DNA from: an uncultured Lachnoclostridium sp.
GTDB lineage: Bacteria; Bacillota; Clostridia; Lachnospirales; Lachnospiraceae
Length of the DNA: 37,622 bases
Reading direction: 5' to 3'
Assembly (NCBI GenBank): GCA_947369165.1
Contig: CANBKJ010000024.1
Coordinates: forward strand, 1 to 37,622
Shown here: piece by piece, positions 16,694 through 24,462 of the stretch
Numbering within the stretch: the stretch's first letter is position 1
Layout of the letters: every line of letters begins with the position of its first letter
The notes under the pieces: model-generated
What the model was told of the DNA's origin: nothing
Databases searched by the model: none
What the model saw: the letters and a program-made list of their open reading frames with translations, nothing else
Position numbers and translations under genes: made by a program

Positions 16694-17593
16694 ATGGAAG
16701 CATCAGACACCACCAGTTACATTGAGAAGATAACCCATCAGACACAGCACCGTCCCTTTTCGATACATCACACGATCGTACATCCGAATGTACCTTGCAC
16801 CTTATACCTTCATTGCCATTCCGAAATGGAATTTTTCTATTTGGAAAAAGGAAAGGTAACACTGCAGGTGGAAGACAAGGAATATTTTTTGCAGGAAGGC
16901 GACGCTGTCTTTATCCCGCCAAATCTGCTCCACAGCTCCTGGCGCGCCTGCGGCCCGCTGGATGAGTGTTCCTTCTATGCCGTTGTTTTCTCCAGGGAAA
17001 TGATTATGGATTGTACGCCGTCCTATTGTGAACACTATTTTGAGCCAATTTTATACAGCGCCACGAACTGCTCGCTTTCCATCAAGCCCGATGTGGAATG
17101 GAAACGAGGCATTCTTACACGGTTAAAGGAGGTATTTTCTCAATTTGAAACAAAGATAGAAGACTGTGAGCTTTTGCTGCGGGGCAACCTGCTTATTATC
17201 TGGCAGCTCCTTTACAATGAACATCTGTCTCAGATAAGCAGCCAGTATTCCAGTTCCCCTATGTTTCCACAGCTTATGAAAAGCATCGATTTCATATCCA
17301 GCCACTTTACGGATTCGATTTCTCTGAAAACGCTTGCCCGGGATGCCGGACTGAGTGAAGGACATTTCTGCCGTCTCTTTAAGGAATTCACTGGATTTAC
17401 TCCCTTTCAGTATATCAACCGAAAACGCATCACAAAAAGCTGTGAATATTTGTCTAAAACCAACAAAAAAATAGCTGAAGTTGCCGTATTATGCGGTTTC
17501 AACAACATCAGCTATTACAATCGTATTTTTTTGCGAATCATGAAGGAAACTCCCTCTTCTTACCGAAAACACTTCCTTCACTCTAAAAAATAA
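16694..17593 (+). CDS. AraC-family transcriptional regulator with cupin sensor domain
   Basis: 299 aa, starting at the ATG at 16694 (AAGGG upstream); an earlier in-frame ATG at 16658 lacks a ribosome binding site. The N-terminal half is a cupin-like ligand-binding domain (LHCHSEMEFFYLEKGKVTLQ, FLQEGDAVFIPPNLLHS). The C-terminal ~100 residues hold the two helix-turn-helix motifs of AraC/XylS proteins (SLKTLARDAGLSEGHFCRLF, then KKIAEVAVLCGFNNISYYNR) and end with PSSYRK. Such regulators usually activate a neighbouring carbohydrate-use gene in response to a sugar. The divergent secreted hydrolase is the obvious target. Its stop lies 13 bp from the convergent leader-protein gene. Confidence 0.93.
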   Translation: MEASDTTSYIEKITHQTQHRPFSIHHTIVHPNVPCTLYLHCHSEMEFFYLEKGKVTLQVEDKEYFLQEGDAVFIPPNLLHSSWRACGPLDECSFYAVVFSREMIMDCTPSYCEHYFEPILYSATNCSLSIKPDVEWKRGILTRLKEVFSQFETKIEDCELLLRGNLLIIWQLLYNEHLSQISSQYSSSPMFPQLMKSIDFISSHFTDSISLKTLARDAGLSEGHFCRLFKEFTGFTPFQYINRKRITKSCEYLSKTNKKIAEVAVLCGFNNISYYNRIFLRIMKETPSSYRKHFLHSKK

Positions 17594-17606
17594 ATCATCT
17601 CATCTA

Positions 17607-17981
17607 TTAATCCGTCAATTTTACACTGGTCACCTGAAGGCCTGTATCCGCTGTAACGACCAGATCCCCAAGCCCGATATTATCCGTCGGATTCTGGTGA
17701 TAAAAGTAATCAATCACAAGAGTTGTTCCTGTACCGAGACCAACAAGAGTTCCATTGCTGTGCTTATATTCAACAGGCAGATTAAAGGATATCGTCATCG
17801 TCTGTTTGTCTTTTGTGTGGTCCGCCTGATGTTTGCCATCAATCTGAATCCGGTAATCACCGCGGCCAGTCTGCATCTCTTGATGAACCTGCGTCGTGAT
17901 GGTATAACATCCACTGGCTGCATACACACCCTCACTCAGCTCTTCATTGATTAAGATGGTCGGTTTGCTATACTCTTTCAT
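17607..17981 (-). CDS. small protein with leader-like N-terminus; candidate substrate of the PqqD/kinase/peptidase cassette
   Basis: 124 aa. The start is ATG at 17981 (GGAGG eight bases upstream); a longer reading from 18011 would begin in the ribosome binding region. Residues 1-24 read MKEYSKPTILINEELSEG followed by VYAASG. This is a charged, non-hydrophobic segment with a YxxP motif (Y4, P7) like lasso-peptide leaders bound by PqqD/RRE domains, and a small-residue stretch suited to cleavage. The single Cys is C25, immediately after. The remaining ~100 residues alternate polar and hydrophobic residues (YRIQIDG, MTISFNLPVEY, TTLVIDYFYHQ, LQVTSVKLTD) as in a beta-sandwich, so the mature product would be a folded domain rather than a short peptide. 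It has its own near-consensus promoter. The family is not recognised; a secreted matrix or modified protein is inferred from context. Confidence 0.75.
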   Translation of the reverse strand: MKEYSKPTILINEELSEGVYAASGCYTITTQVHQEMQTGRGDYRIQIDGKHQADHTKDKQTMTISFNLPVEYKHSNGTLVGLGTGTTLVIDYFYHQNPTDNIGLGDLVVTADTGLQVTSVKLTD

Positions 17982-18028
17982 ACGTTCATCCTCCATAAAA
18001 AAGCGATTCACTATGCATCTATATCCGT

Positions 18029-18058
18029 ATTATATAACATTTCATTATGCTTTGTCAA
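18029..18058 (-). promoter_or_regulatory. near-consensus promoter of the 124-aa leader-protein gene
   Basis: Minus strand: -35 TTGACA (18053-18058, perfect), 18-bp spacer, -10 TATAAT (18029-18034, perfect). It starts just after the stop of the upstream nucleotidyltransferase gene and would give a leader of about 40 nt. Both hexamers match consensus, implying high expression independent of the upstream operon. Confidence 0.8.
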
Positions 18059-18070
18059 TGATTCGTATCT

Positions 18071-19303
18071 TTATTTATCCCTTTCAAAATTTTTGAACAA
18101 ATGCAGCTCCTTCGTATACCGGCTCCGCTCTCTCGTTCTCTGGATCACCTCCAGGAAAGAAATCCCCCGGATCTTCTGGTTATTCCGGCAGAACTTTACA
18201 AAGGCCATCGCCCACAATACCGGCCAGAGCAGCAGGATACGGCTTGCGCTGGGATACCCCAGCCGCATCTGATGGTGAAATTCCCGGACATAATCCATAA
18301 AGCTATTTCCCCGAAGCACCACCATCCGGCTTTTTTCATGGAGGCCAAATTCCTCAGCATCAAGAATCTCCCTCATGAATACCTCCGCAGAGCCCTGAAA
18401 AGTTCCTGTCAGGATCCCCTCTGCCCGCCCTCTGTCCAGTCCGAGATATTCAGTACAAAGAGAAGTGATCATATCAGAAAATCCCCTCAGGCCGGTCTGC
18501 CGGATCCACATGAGATACCTTTCCCGTTCTGTCTGAGGCACCGCCCCGTTCCAAAGCGCCACCCAGTCGCAGAGAAGTTTAAGACCAAACCCTGCACGCA
18601 GGAAATGCTGCAGCATATGAAGAAGCAGCTGAAAGGCATGGTCTCCCTTTTCCAGCACCGGGAAGTCCAGTCCCATCACATTGACTACCTGGGTCCGCCG
18701 TCGCAGCTGATCCATTTGGTTCCTCAAAAAACTGTTAATCTTTTCGCTGTCGAAGGGTTCTGCCATCATCACATGAAGCTCCACATCGATCCCCTCACTG
18801 GTCCGCCATACCTCATGATGATTTCCATTTTCACCGGGTTTGCTGTTAAATCCCATTTCCAGGAAAAGTCGTTCTGCCTTTCCAAGCTGTTCCGGCTTCA
18901 TCAAGAGCACATCCACATCTCCGGATTTACGCAGTTCGGGTACCGGATAATCCCCCGCGGCAACGGCCCCTTTGAGAACAGCAGAAGGAATTCCCGCCTC
19001 TTCCAGAGCATTTACCACATAGTGGGTAAGAAACATCAGATGATAACTCTGCTGAACCGTGCGCCGGCTTTCGTTCTCCAGGCAGAGCCGAAAGAATTCC
19101 GGAAACGGATATCCCTGTTCCACAAGAGGGTACAGCAGCGGCAGCACCACATGGGCCTGCGCCAGCCCCAGTATTTCCTCCCAGCATTCATCGGAAAGCG
19201 GCTGATCTGGAACCTTCGCCTCTTCCCCGCAAAGCGTGGCAGCCAGACAGCCAAACAGCTTGCTTTCGCTCTGGGAAAATGTCACCATTGTGCTGTTATT
19301 CAT
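18071..19303 (-). CDS. nucleotidyltransferase-family protein (NTP_transf_5-like)
   Basis: 410-aa cytoplasmic protein. The nucleotidyltransferase core is visible as AGIPSAVLKGAVAAGDYP followed by RKSGDVDVLL, whose D129 and D131 fit the metal-binding DxD of this superfamily. ERLFLEMGF and the downstream DVELHVMMAEPF supply the next acidic strand. The C-terminal half is helical (HAFQLLLHMLQHFLRAGFGLKLLCDWVAL). The same family occurs in some lasso-peptide and sactipeptide-like clusters next to HprK-like kinases and near exopolysaccharide genes; its reaction is mostly unknown. The start overlaps the end of the flippase gene by eight bases, so both are in one transcript. The leader-protein gene follows 89 bp later. 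Confidence 0.85.
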   Translation of the reverse strand: MNNSTMVTFSQSESKLFGCLAATLCGEEAKVPDQPLSDECWEEILGLAQAHVVLPLLYPLVEQGYPFPEFFRLCLENESRRTVQQSYHLMFLTHYVVNALEEAGIPSAVLKGAVAAGDYPVPELRKSGDVDVLLMKPEQLGKAERLFLEMGFNSKPGENGNHHEVWRTSEGIDVELHVMMAEPFDSEKINSFLRNQMDQLRRRTQVVNVMGLDFPVLEKGDHAFQLLLHMLQHFLRAGFGLKLLCDWVALWNGAVPQTERERYLMWIRQTGLRGFSDMITSLCTEYLGLDRGRAEGILTGTFQGSAEVFMREILDAEEFGLHEKSRMVVLRGNSFMDYVREFHHQMRLGYPSASRILLLWPVLWAMAFVKFCRNNQKIRGISFLEVIQRTRERSRYTKELHLFKNFERDK

Positions 19304-20837
19304 TGGCCCTTTCCCTCCATTTATCCGTCACACCGATAAACTTCTTACACAAAAACCGGAATTCCTTCGTTCGGAAATAGCAGAGAAGGAAAATAAGATT
19401 CGGAATCGTGATACAAATCAGTAAACGGATGCCTAAAATTCTCCACATTCCGCCCCCCACTCTGAGACAGAGCAGATTTGTCACAAAACCCGCTCCTGCC
19501 ACCACAGCCGTATAAAATCCATAACGCCAGAAATAAGAGGCGGCCCCGGTCTTTAAGCTATGCCGGTACAGAATCCACGGTTCTACCCAGAAAGAGGTAA
19601 GGAGCGTACTGATCAGCGTCCCGGCAAATACGCCCACCGTACCGTACTGCCTTGCCAGAACGATAGAGATCCCCAGATTCAGAAGCGCCCCTGCCAGGGA
19701 TTTGTACCGGTCAAACCAGAATAATCCCAGTGAATCCCGAAATACCAGCGCCGCCTGCCGCATTCCTGTGACGAAAAAATTGAGGCATAAAACCAGAACC
19801 ACCTCCATCGGAAATACATACTGGGCGCCAAAGCTAATCTCCACAAAGGGATTTAACAGTTCATAGAGACAGATCACCGCAAAACCATACATCCACTGTC
19901 CCACAAAAAAGGAACTCTCAAAAATCCGTCTCACCCTGCCGCTGTCCTCAGTCACACCCAGATTTCCCACACTGGCTGTGATCCCACGGAACACCTGACT
20001 CACCAGCTGATGGATGGAACCGATCACCAGATAGTAGTTGGAATAACAGCCCACACTGATGATCCCCACAATGGAGGACAGCATTAGATTGTCGGTATTA
20101 TTTACCACCACGTCCCCGATCTTGTGCATAAGCATGGCACGGATGTTTTTAAATATCCCCTTTCTCTCCTGGGGATCCAGAGGCTGGACGTCCTTCTCTT
20201 TCAGATAGGGATAGAGACGGTTCGCCTTCCTGGATATGCTGATATTATTTCCCAGGGTACACAAAATATATATGACGAGAAACAGTATAAAATTATGGGT
20301 CACCAGAAGAAGTATAATCTGCAGCGTATCCTGGATCAGAAGAAATATCATCTGGTAGATCTCTCCGATATAGCTGAGCTGATGGGCATCGATCAGTGTC
20401 TTTTTGTAGATCAGCAGATAGGACAGCACCGAATTTGCCAGATACATCAGATAGATCAATATCAGATGATCCACTTCTGGCTGATGCCGGATGAGTACAT
20501 CCATAAATGGGATGACCGCCAGCCCCCCTGCCAGAACGATCCCCGCCACAATACGATAAAACCGGCAGTACATCTTCATAAGGGATTTCTGCCGCTCAAA
20601 ATCCCCCTCCGCGATCGGCTTATAAAGGGCATAGGTAATGGCGGTCCCCACCCCCAGTTCAGACAGCGCCAGCACATTCAGCACATCAGAAAAGAGACCA
20701 TTTACCCCGACATAGCTCTCACTGAGGCAATGGGTAAACACCACTCTTGTGGCAAACCCCATAAGGATCGCGACGATCTTCGATACCATCGCCGCGGTAG
20801 TATTGCGCACCGAATGCTCCGTCCTGCTTCGCTCCAT
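19296..20837 (-). CDS. Wzx-like polysaccharide flippase (MATE/MOP superfamily)
   Basis: About 513 aa; ATG at 20837 is chosen, with GTG directly before it as an alternative. Roughly 12-14 membrane helices run through the whole length. The N-terminal RNTTAAMVSKIVAILMGFATRVVF, the LGVGTAITYALYKPIAEGD loop and the central NTDNLMLSSIVGIISVGCYSNYYLV segment are typical of lipopolysaccharide/teichoic-acid repeat-unit flippases. It probably moves undecaprenyl-linked oligosaccharides across the membrane. Together with PelG in the same locus this gives two export proteins of the MOP superfamily, so a second surface glycan or a lipid-linked intermediate may be involved. Confidence 0.9.
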   Translation of the reverse strand: MERSRTEHSVRNTTAAMVSKIVAILMGFATRVVFTHCLSESYVGVNGLFSDVLNVLALSELGVGTAITYALYKPIAEGDFERQKSLMKMYCRFYRIVAGIVLAGGLAVIPFMDVLIRHQPEVDHLILIYLMYLANSVLSYLLIYKKTLIDAHQLSYIGEIYQMIFLLIQDTLQIILLLVTHNFILFLVIYILCTLGNNISISRKANRLYPYLKEKDVQPLDPQERKGIFKNIRAMLMHKIGDVVVNNTDNLMLSSIVGIISVGCYSNYYLVIGSIHQLVSQVFRGITASVGNLGVTEDSGRVRRIFESSFFVGQWMYGFAVICLYELLNPFVEISFGAQYVFPMEVVLVLCLNFFVTGMRQAALVFRDSLGLFWFDRYKSLAGALLNLGISIVLARQYGTVGVFAGTLISTLLTSFWVEPWILYRHSLKTGAASYFWRYGFYTAVVAGAGFVTNLLCLRVGGGMWRILGIRLLICITIPNLIFLLCYFRTKEFRFLCKKFIGVTDKWRERANE

Positions 20838-20986
20838 CACATTCTTCCGCCCCCTTCTACTTTTTTATCGTATTCTTTCTGCTTCTATGTTATACTTAGC
20901 TCAATAGCGCTGATCTGAGCCAGCTCTATACCGCTGATCAGACATGCCGTCCTGGCGGCGCCACCATATAGGAAGGAAAATTCTCT

Positions 20987-22417
20987 ATGTCCCATTTTAT
21001 CCATAAAAAACGATATATTCTGTTGGGCAGCCTGGTTCTGGTATCCGGGCTGTGTGTCCTGTTTTATTTCACAGCGCCCCGCATCCGGTATGAGGCTGCG
21101 ACTATGACAGAGAGCAGTGAAATCCTGAATAATCCCTATTGCGGGTTCTATCACCTCTATGGCTATCTTCTGTCAGAGGAAGGCAGGGAACCCGCTCAGC
21201 AGTGGTGTGAAAATATGCTGGCCAACGACTCCCAGTCCATCCTTCTGCTGCAGATCAACCTCAAGAATTATTCTGGCAGCCTCATCAGCAACTCTGCCCT
21301 GGATCAGCTGGATACGATACTTTCTACATTTTCCGGCGCAGACAGACAGCTTATTGTCCGCTTCCTCTACGACTGGGAGGGGAATGCCCTCCAGACAGAG
21401 CCAGCCAGCCAGGAGCGGATCCTGTCCCATATGAAACAGGTGGCACCAGTGGTGAACCGCTTCTCCAGCCATGTCTTCCTCCTGCAGGGAATATTTACCG
21501 GCAACTGCGGGGAGATGAACCAGACCCATTATGGAGACAGGGAACATCTCACTCTGTTTATGGAAACCCTTGCCTCTGTGACTTCCCCGGATATATTTTT
21601 ATCCGTTCGGACGCCACAGCATCTGCGGATCATCACAGGTACCAGAACGCCATTAGACAGCAGCCAGGCATATACCGGAAGCCTTCCGGCGCGCCTCGGT
21701 CTCTACAACGACGGCATGCTCGGTGATGTGTACGACTGCGGCACCTACGATGACACTCCTTTTGCAGGAACCAGTGATCCCGCCGAAAAGGGAACCCGGT
21801 CAGAAGAGATCCGGTTTCAGAACCAGCTCTGCCTTTATGTGCCCAATGGAGGCGAAGCTGTCCTGGATAATCCTTACAATGACCTGGACCGTGCAGTCCC
21901 GGATCTGAGGCAGATGCATGTGTCCTATCTCAGCGCCGACCATGATTCTTCTGTGCTGGACAAATGGAAAGCTTCCCTGTACCAGGGAACCTCCGGTGAT
22001 CCTTTTACCGGAGCCAGCGGTTATGACTATATCGCCGCCCATCTTGGCTACCGGTATGTGGTGCGGAATTCCTGGGTGACAGGCGCAGAGGGATTCCATT
22101 CCCGGCCTGCCCTGCACATAACTGTGGAAAACACTGGATTCTCGCCAGCCTACCGCTCCTTTGACACAGAGATCCTTCTGCAGAATACTTCCAGCGGAGA
22201 AAAAATATCCCTTCCCGTCGCTTTTGATAACCGGACTCTGATGCCAGACAAACCGCAGACCCTGTCTGTGTCCATGAATATAAAATCCATCCCGGCGGGA
22301 ACCTGGCAGCTCTCTCTGTCCATGACTGACCAATCCACCGGCATTTCCATCCGGTTAGCCAATGGCGGGCAGAGTTCAGAAGAAGAGGTGGTCTGTGGGC
22401 AGCTCAGCATAAAATAA
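20987..22417 (+). CDS. DUF4832/DUF4874-type protein with membrane anchor
   Basis: 476 aa, exported and anchored by one N-terminal helix (YILLGSLVLVSGLCVLFYFTAP, about residues 8-29). The rest resembles the DUF4874 + DUF4832 architecture: NNPYCGFYHLYGY, then LLLQINLKNYSG and QLIVRFLYDWEGN strands. A TIM-barrel-like core contains FTGNCGEMNQ, whose Glu is conserved in the paralogue at 22404-23690. LGLYNDGMLGD, MHVSYLSADHD and LGYRYVVRNS follow, then a C-terminal beta-sandwich. These families are thought to be glycosidase-like but have no settled function. It lies divergently from the flippase and convergently with its paralogue, overlapping by 14 bp. Confidence 0.8.
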   Translation: MSHFIHKKRYILLGSLVLVSGLCVLFYFTAPRIRYEAATMTESSEILNNPYCGFYHLYGYLLSEEGREPAQQWCENMLANDSQSILLLQINLKNYSGSLISNSALDQLDTILSTFSGADRQLIVRFLYDWEGNALQTEPASQERILSHMKQVAPVVNRFSSHVFLLQGIFTGNCGEMNQTHYGDREHLTLFMETLASVTSPDIFLSVRTPQHLRIITGTRTPLDSSQAYTGSLPARLGLYNDGMLGDVYDCGTYDDTPFAGTSDPAEKGTRSEEIRFQNQLCLYVPNGGEAVLDNPYNDLDRAVPDLRQMHVSYLSADHDSSVLDKWKASLYQGTSGDPFTGASGYDYIAAHLGYRYVVRNSWVTGAEGFHSRPALHITVENTGFSPAYRSFDTEILLQNTSSGEKISLPVAFDNRTLMPDKPQTLSVSMNIKSIPAGTWQLSLSMTDQSTGISIRLANGGQSSEEEVVCGQLSIK

Positions 22418-23690
22418 CCTTTCCTAACAGCAGACGTCCCTTCTCTCCCTGGCGGTTGGCAAAATATACCGCCCTCCCGTCATGGTATCTGCGCATCGAG
22501 AGAAAATATTTACCCTCTCTTGATATCAGGCTCTGTGACAGACAAACCCTCTCACCGGGATTCCAGCTTCGCACATCTGTTTTTATTCTCTGGATCTCTG
22601 TATTTCCTTCGGGATCCTCATACTCCAGCGACAGTTCTGCCTCTTGATACATCCTGGCAAAACCGATGTTTTCGATCTCCAGCTGCAGCTTCATTTCCCT
22701 CCTCTTCGGCTTTAGTACTGCCTTGCGTACCACAAACCGGTATCCCAGATGACGGCCGATATAATCAAAGCCATTCATCCCCTGCCAGACATCCTCCTTT
22801 TCCCATTTCAGCTTTTGCCAGATCTCAAATACTCTTTTATCATGGTCCCGGTTGAGATAGGAGAGATTCATCCGGGACAGCCGTCCGGCGATCTGTTCCA
22901 GCGGCATCCTTTCCGTCATCTCCCCAAAAACCACCTCGCCGCCCTGGGGCACATACCGGCATAACCGCTCTTCAAAAGCCAATTCTTCCTGTGGAAGCCA
23001 GGGCTGTTCCCAGCCAGCCTCTTCCCTGGGCTGGTACCCAAAGGTACCCAGATCTGTCTCCGAAGCAAGAATACCATCGTTGTACAGCCCAGTCTTGGCA
23101 GTTCCTGCCGTTCTCTCCCAGTCCTCCCGGTCAAAGATCTGTCTCCACTGGACAGGTTTTCGCACAGAATGATAAATCCTGCCTCCCGTGCCTTCCCGGA
23201 AGATCGATGCCAGACGGCACATATATCTGGAAGACAGATATCTTGAGGTGTGCATCTCTCCCCAGCTCCCCACAAGAATCCCCTGATACACAAAAATATG
23301 CTCTGCCTGTGTTTCCATCAACTTTGCCAGCTGCTGAAAATGTCTCTCGACTATGGCAAAGCGGTCCGGTTCGTTTTCCAGCCCCTTTCCCTCCAGATCG
23401 TAGACAAAACGCAACAGGATATCCTTCCCGGCCTCAGAAAAAGTCTTTAAAATAAAGCGGATCCAGTCCAGTTCCTCCTGATTTAGAGCTTCTCCACCTG
23501 AAGATATGCGGATCAGGAGAAGCACAAGGGCATCGGTTTCATGGAGACTGCTCCTCATTTCCTCCGGCGTCCTGCAGATTCCGGTTTCAAAGGTATGGAT
23601 CTGATACCAGCCCCGCCCCGGATTGTACAACTCTTCGGCAGACTCTATGAGTTCAAAGGGCTCAAACCTCCATCTATGCATCCTTTTCAT
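22404..23690 (-). CDS. DUF4832/DUF4874-type protein, cytoplasmic paralogue
   Basis: About 428 aa. The start at 23690 is preferred because a GGGGG tract lies six bases upstream; an ATG at 23705 is possible. Either way it overlaps the end of the upstream glycosyltransferase. It shows the same order of motifs as the plus-strand paralogue: YNPGRGWYQIHTF, LLLIRISSGGEAL, DILLRFVYDLEGKG, LVGSWGEMHTSRY, TGLYNDGILASE, MNLSYLNRDHD and LGYRFVVRKA. It lacks any signal peptide or membrane anchor, so it would act inside the cell unless exported by an unusual route. It is the last gene of the Pel-like minus-strand run. The conserved GEMH glutamate hints at hydrolase activity on a glycan. Confidence 0.8.
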   Translation of the reverse strand: MKRMHRWRFEPFELIESAEELYNPGRGWYQIHTFETGICRTPEEMRSSLHETDALVLLLIRISSGGEALNQEELDWIRFILKTFSEAGKDILLRFVYDLEGKGLENEPDRFAIVERHFQQLAKLMETQAEHIFVYQGILVGSWGEMHTSRYLSSRYMCRLASIFREGTGGRIYHSVRKPVQWRQIFDREDWERTAGTAKTGLYNDGILASETDLGTFGYQPREEAGWEQPWLPQEELAFEERLCRYVPQGGEVVFGEMTERMPLEQIAGRLSRMNLSYLNRDHDKRVFEIWQKLKWEKEDVWQGMNGFDYIGRHLGYRFVVRKAVLKPKRREMKLQLEIENIGFARMYQEAELSLEYEDPEGNTEIQRIKTDVRSWNPGERVCLSQSLISREGKYFLSMRRYHDGRAVYFANRQGEKGRLLLGKVILC

Positions 23691-24450
23691 CGGCAGCCCC
23701 CGCATCCAGCTTGAATATTCGTATTCCTACCCAGACGGCAAGGATAGAAAACAGCATCCGGCACATATAAAACAGTGGCTTTAACCCTGAGTGCATACTG
23801 ACTCCCTCAGTCCGTGGGTGCATCACCGCCGGAACCTCCACCAGTCGGAAACCCAGAAGCAGCATCTGCATGATGATATTGGCATCGGGATAACGGTCGT
23901 CAAAATGATTGTACCGGGAATAAAAGATGACCACCCGGCGACTGAGCCCCTGCAGCCCTGTGGTGGGATCCGCAATCTTCCGTTTGGTTCCGAGAAAGAT
24001 CATGGTGCGGAACAATGACCAGGCAAGTTTCTTCGCCAGGGAGACAGGAAAGGGAGTGCTTCCCTCCATAAATCTCGATCCCAGCACGATATCCGGCTTC
24101 TTACCATGTTCATCCGCTGTTTTTAATTTCTCATAAATCACTGGTATATTGCACACATCATGCTGACCGTCCGCATCCATCTGGATCACATACTCATATC
24201 CCCTGCGGATCGCGTACTTGTATCCCAGCTGCAGGGCACTTCCATAGCCAAGATTAAATACATGGGTAACGATCTGGTACTTCCGTCCCTTTACGATCCA
24301 GTTTGTAGCATCCGAAGATGCATCGTTCATGATCAACACATCTGCGATGGCGGCGATGTCCGGCTGTTCCAGCTGGTCCAGCAGCTTCTCTATATTTTTT
24401 TCTTCATTATACGCGGGAATTATAATGAGTAGTTCCTTCGTCTCTTCCAT
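23674..24450 (-). CDS. family 2 glycosyltransferase (dolichyl-phosphate-mannose-synthase-like)
   Basis: 258 aa. A GT-A fold is shown by LLIIIPAYNEEKNIEKLL, VLIMNDASSDAT, HVFNLGYGSALQLGYKYA and the metal-binding QMDADGQHD, with the late RIADPTTGLQ-like segment (KRKIADPTTGLQGLSRR). It resembles DPM1/GtrB-type enzymes that put a sugar from a nucleotide donor onto a polyprenyl phosphate or an acceptor at the membrane. One C-terminal hydrophobic stretch (FYMCRMLFSILAVWVGIRIF) may anchor it. It starts 12 bp after the family 4 glycosyltransferase. The nearby DUF2304 protein is a frequent partner of this type of enzyme. Confidence 0.92.
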   Translation of the reverse strand: MEETKELLIIIPAYNEEKNIEKLLDQLEQPDIAAIADVLIMNDASSDATNWIVKGRKYQIVTHVFNLGYGSALQLGYKYAIRRGYEYVIQMDADGQHDVCNIPVIYEKLKTADEHGKKPDIVLGSRFMEGSTPFPVSLAKKLAWSLFRTMIFLGTKRKIADPTTGLQGLSRRVVIFYSRYNHFDDRYPDANIIMQMLLLGFRLVEVPAVMHPRTEGVSMHSGLKPLFYMCRMLFSILAVWVGIRIFKLDAGAADEKDA

Positions 24451-24462
24451 ATCGTCACCTCC

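Noticed and set aside
17907..17981. Lipoprotein signal peptide in the 124-aa protein (ASGC resembles a lipobox)
   Set aside because: The preceding residues are charged and lack the hydrophobic stretch a lipoprotein signal needs.
9104..19303. Complete lasso-peptide gene cluster
   Set aside because: No asparagine-synthetase-like cyclase and no B2 transglutaminase-type protease are encoded anywhere in the window, and the putative core is about 100 residues long.
18101..19339. 412-codon plus-strand frame opposite the nucleotidyltransferase gene
   Set aside because: A long open antisense frame due to codon bias; composition is rich in His/Pro and no family motif is visible.
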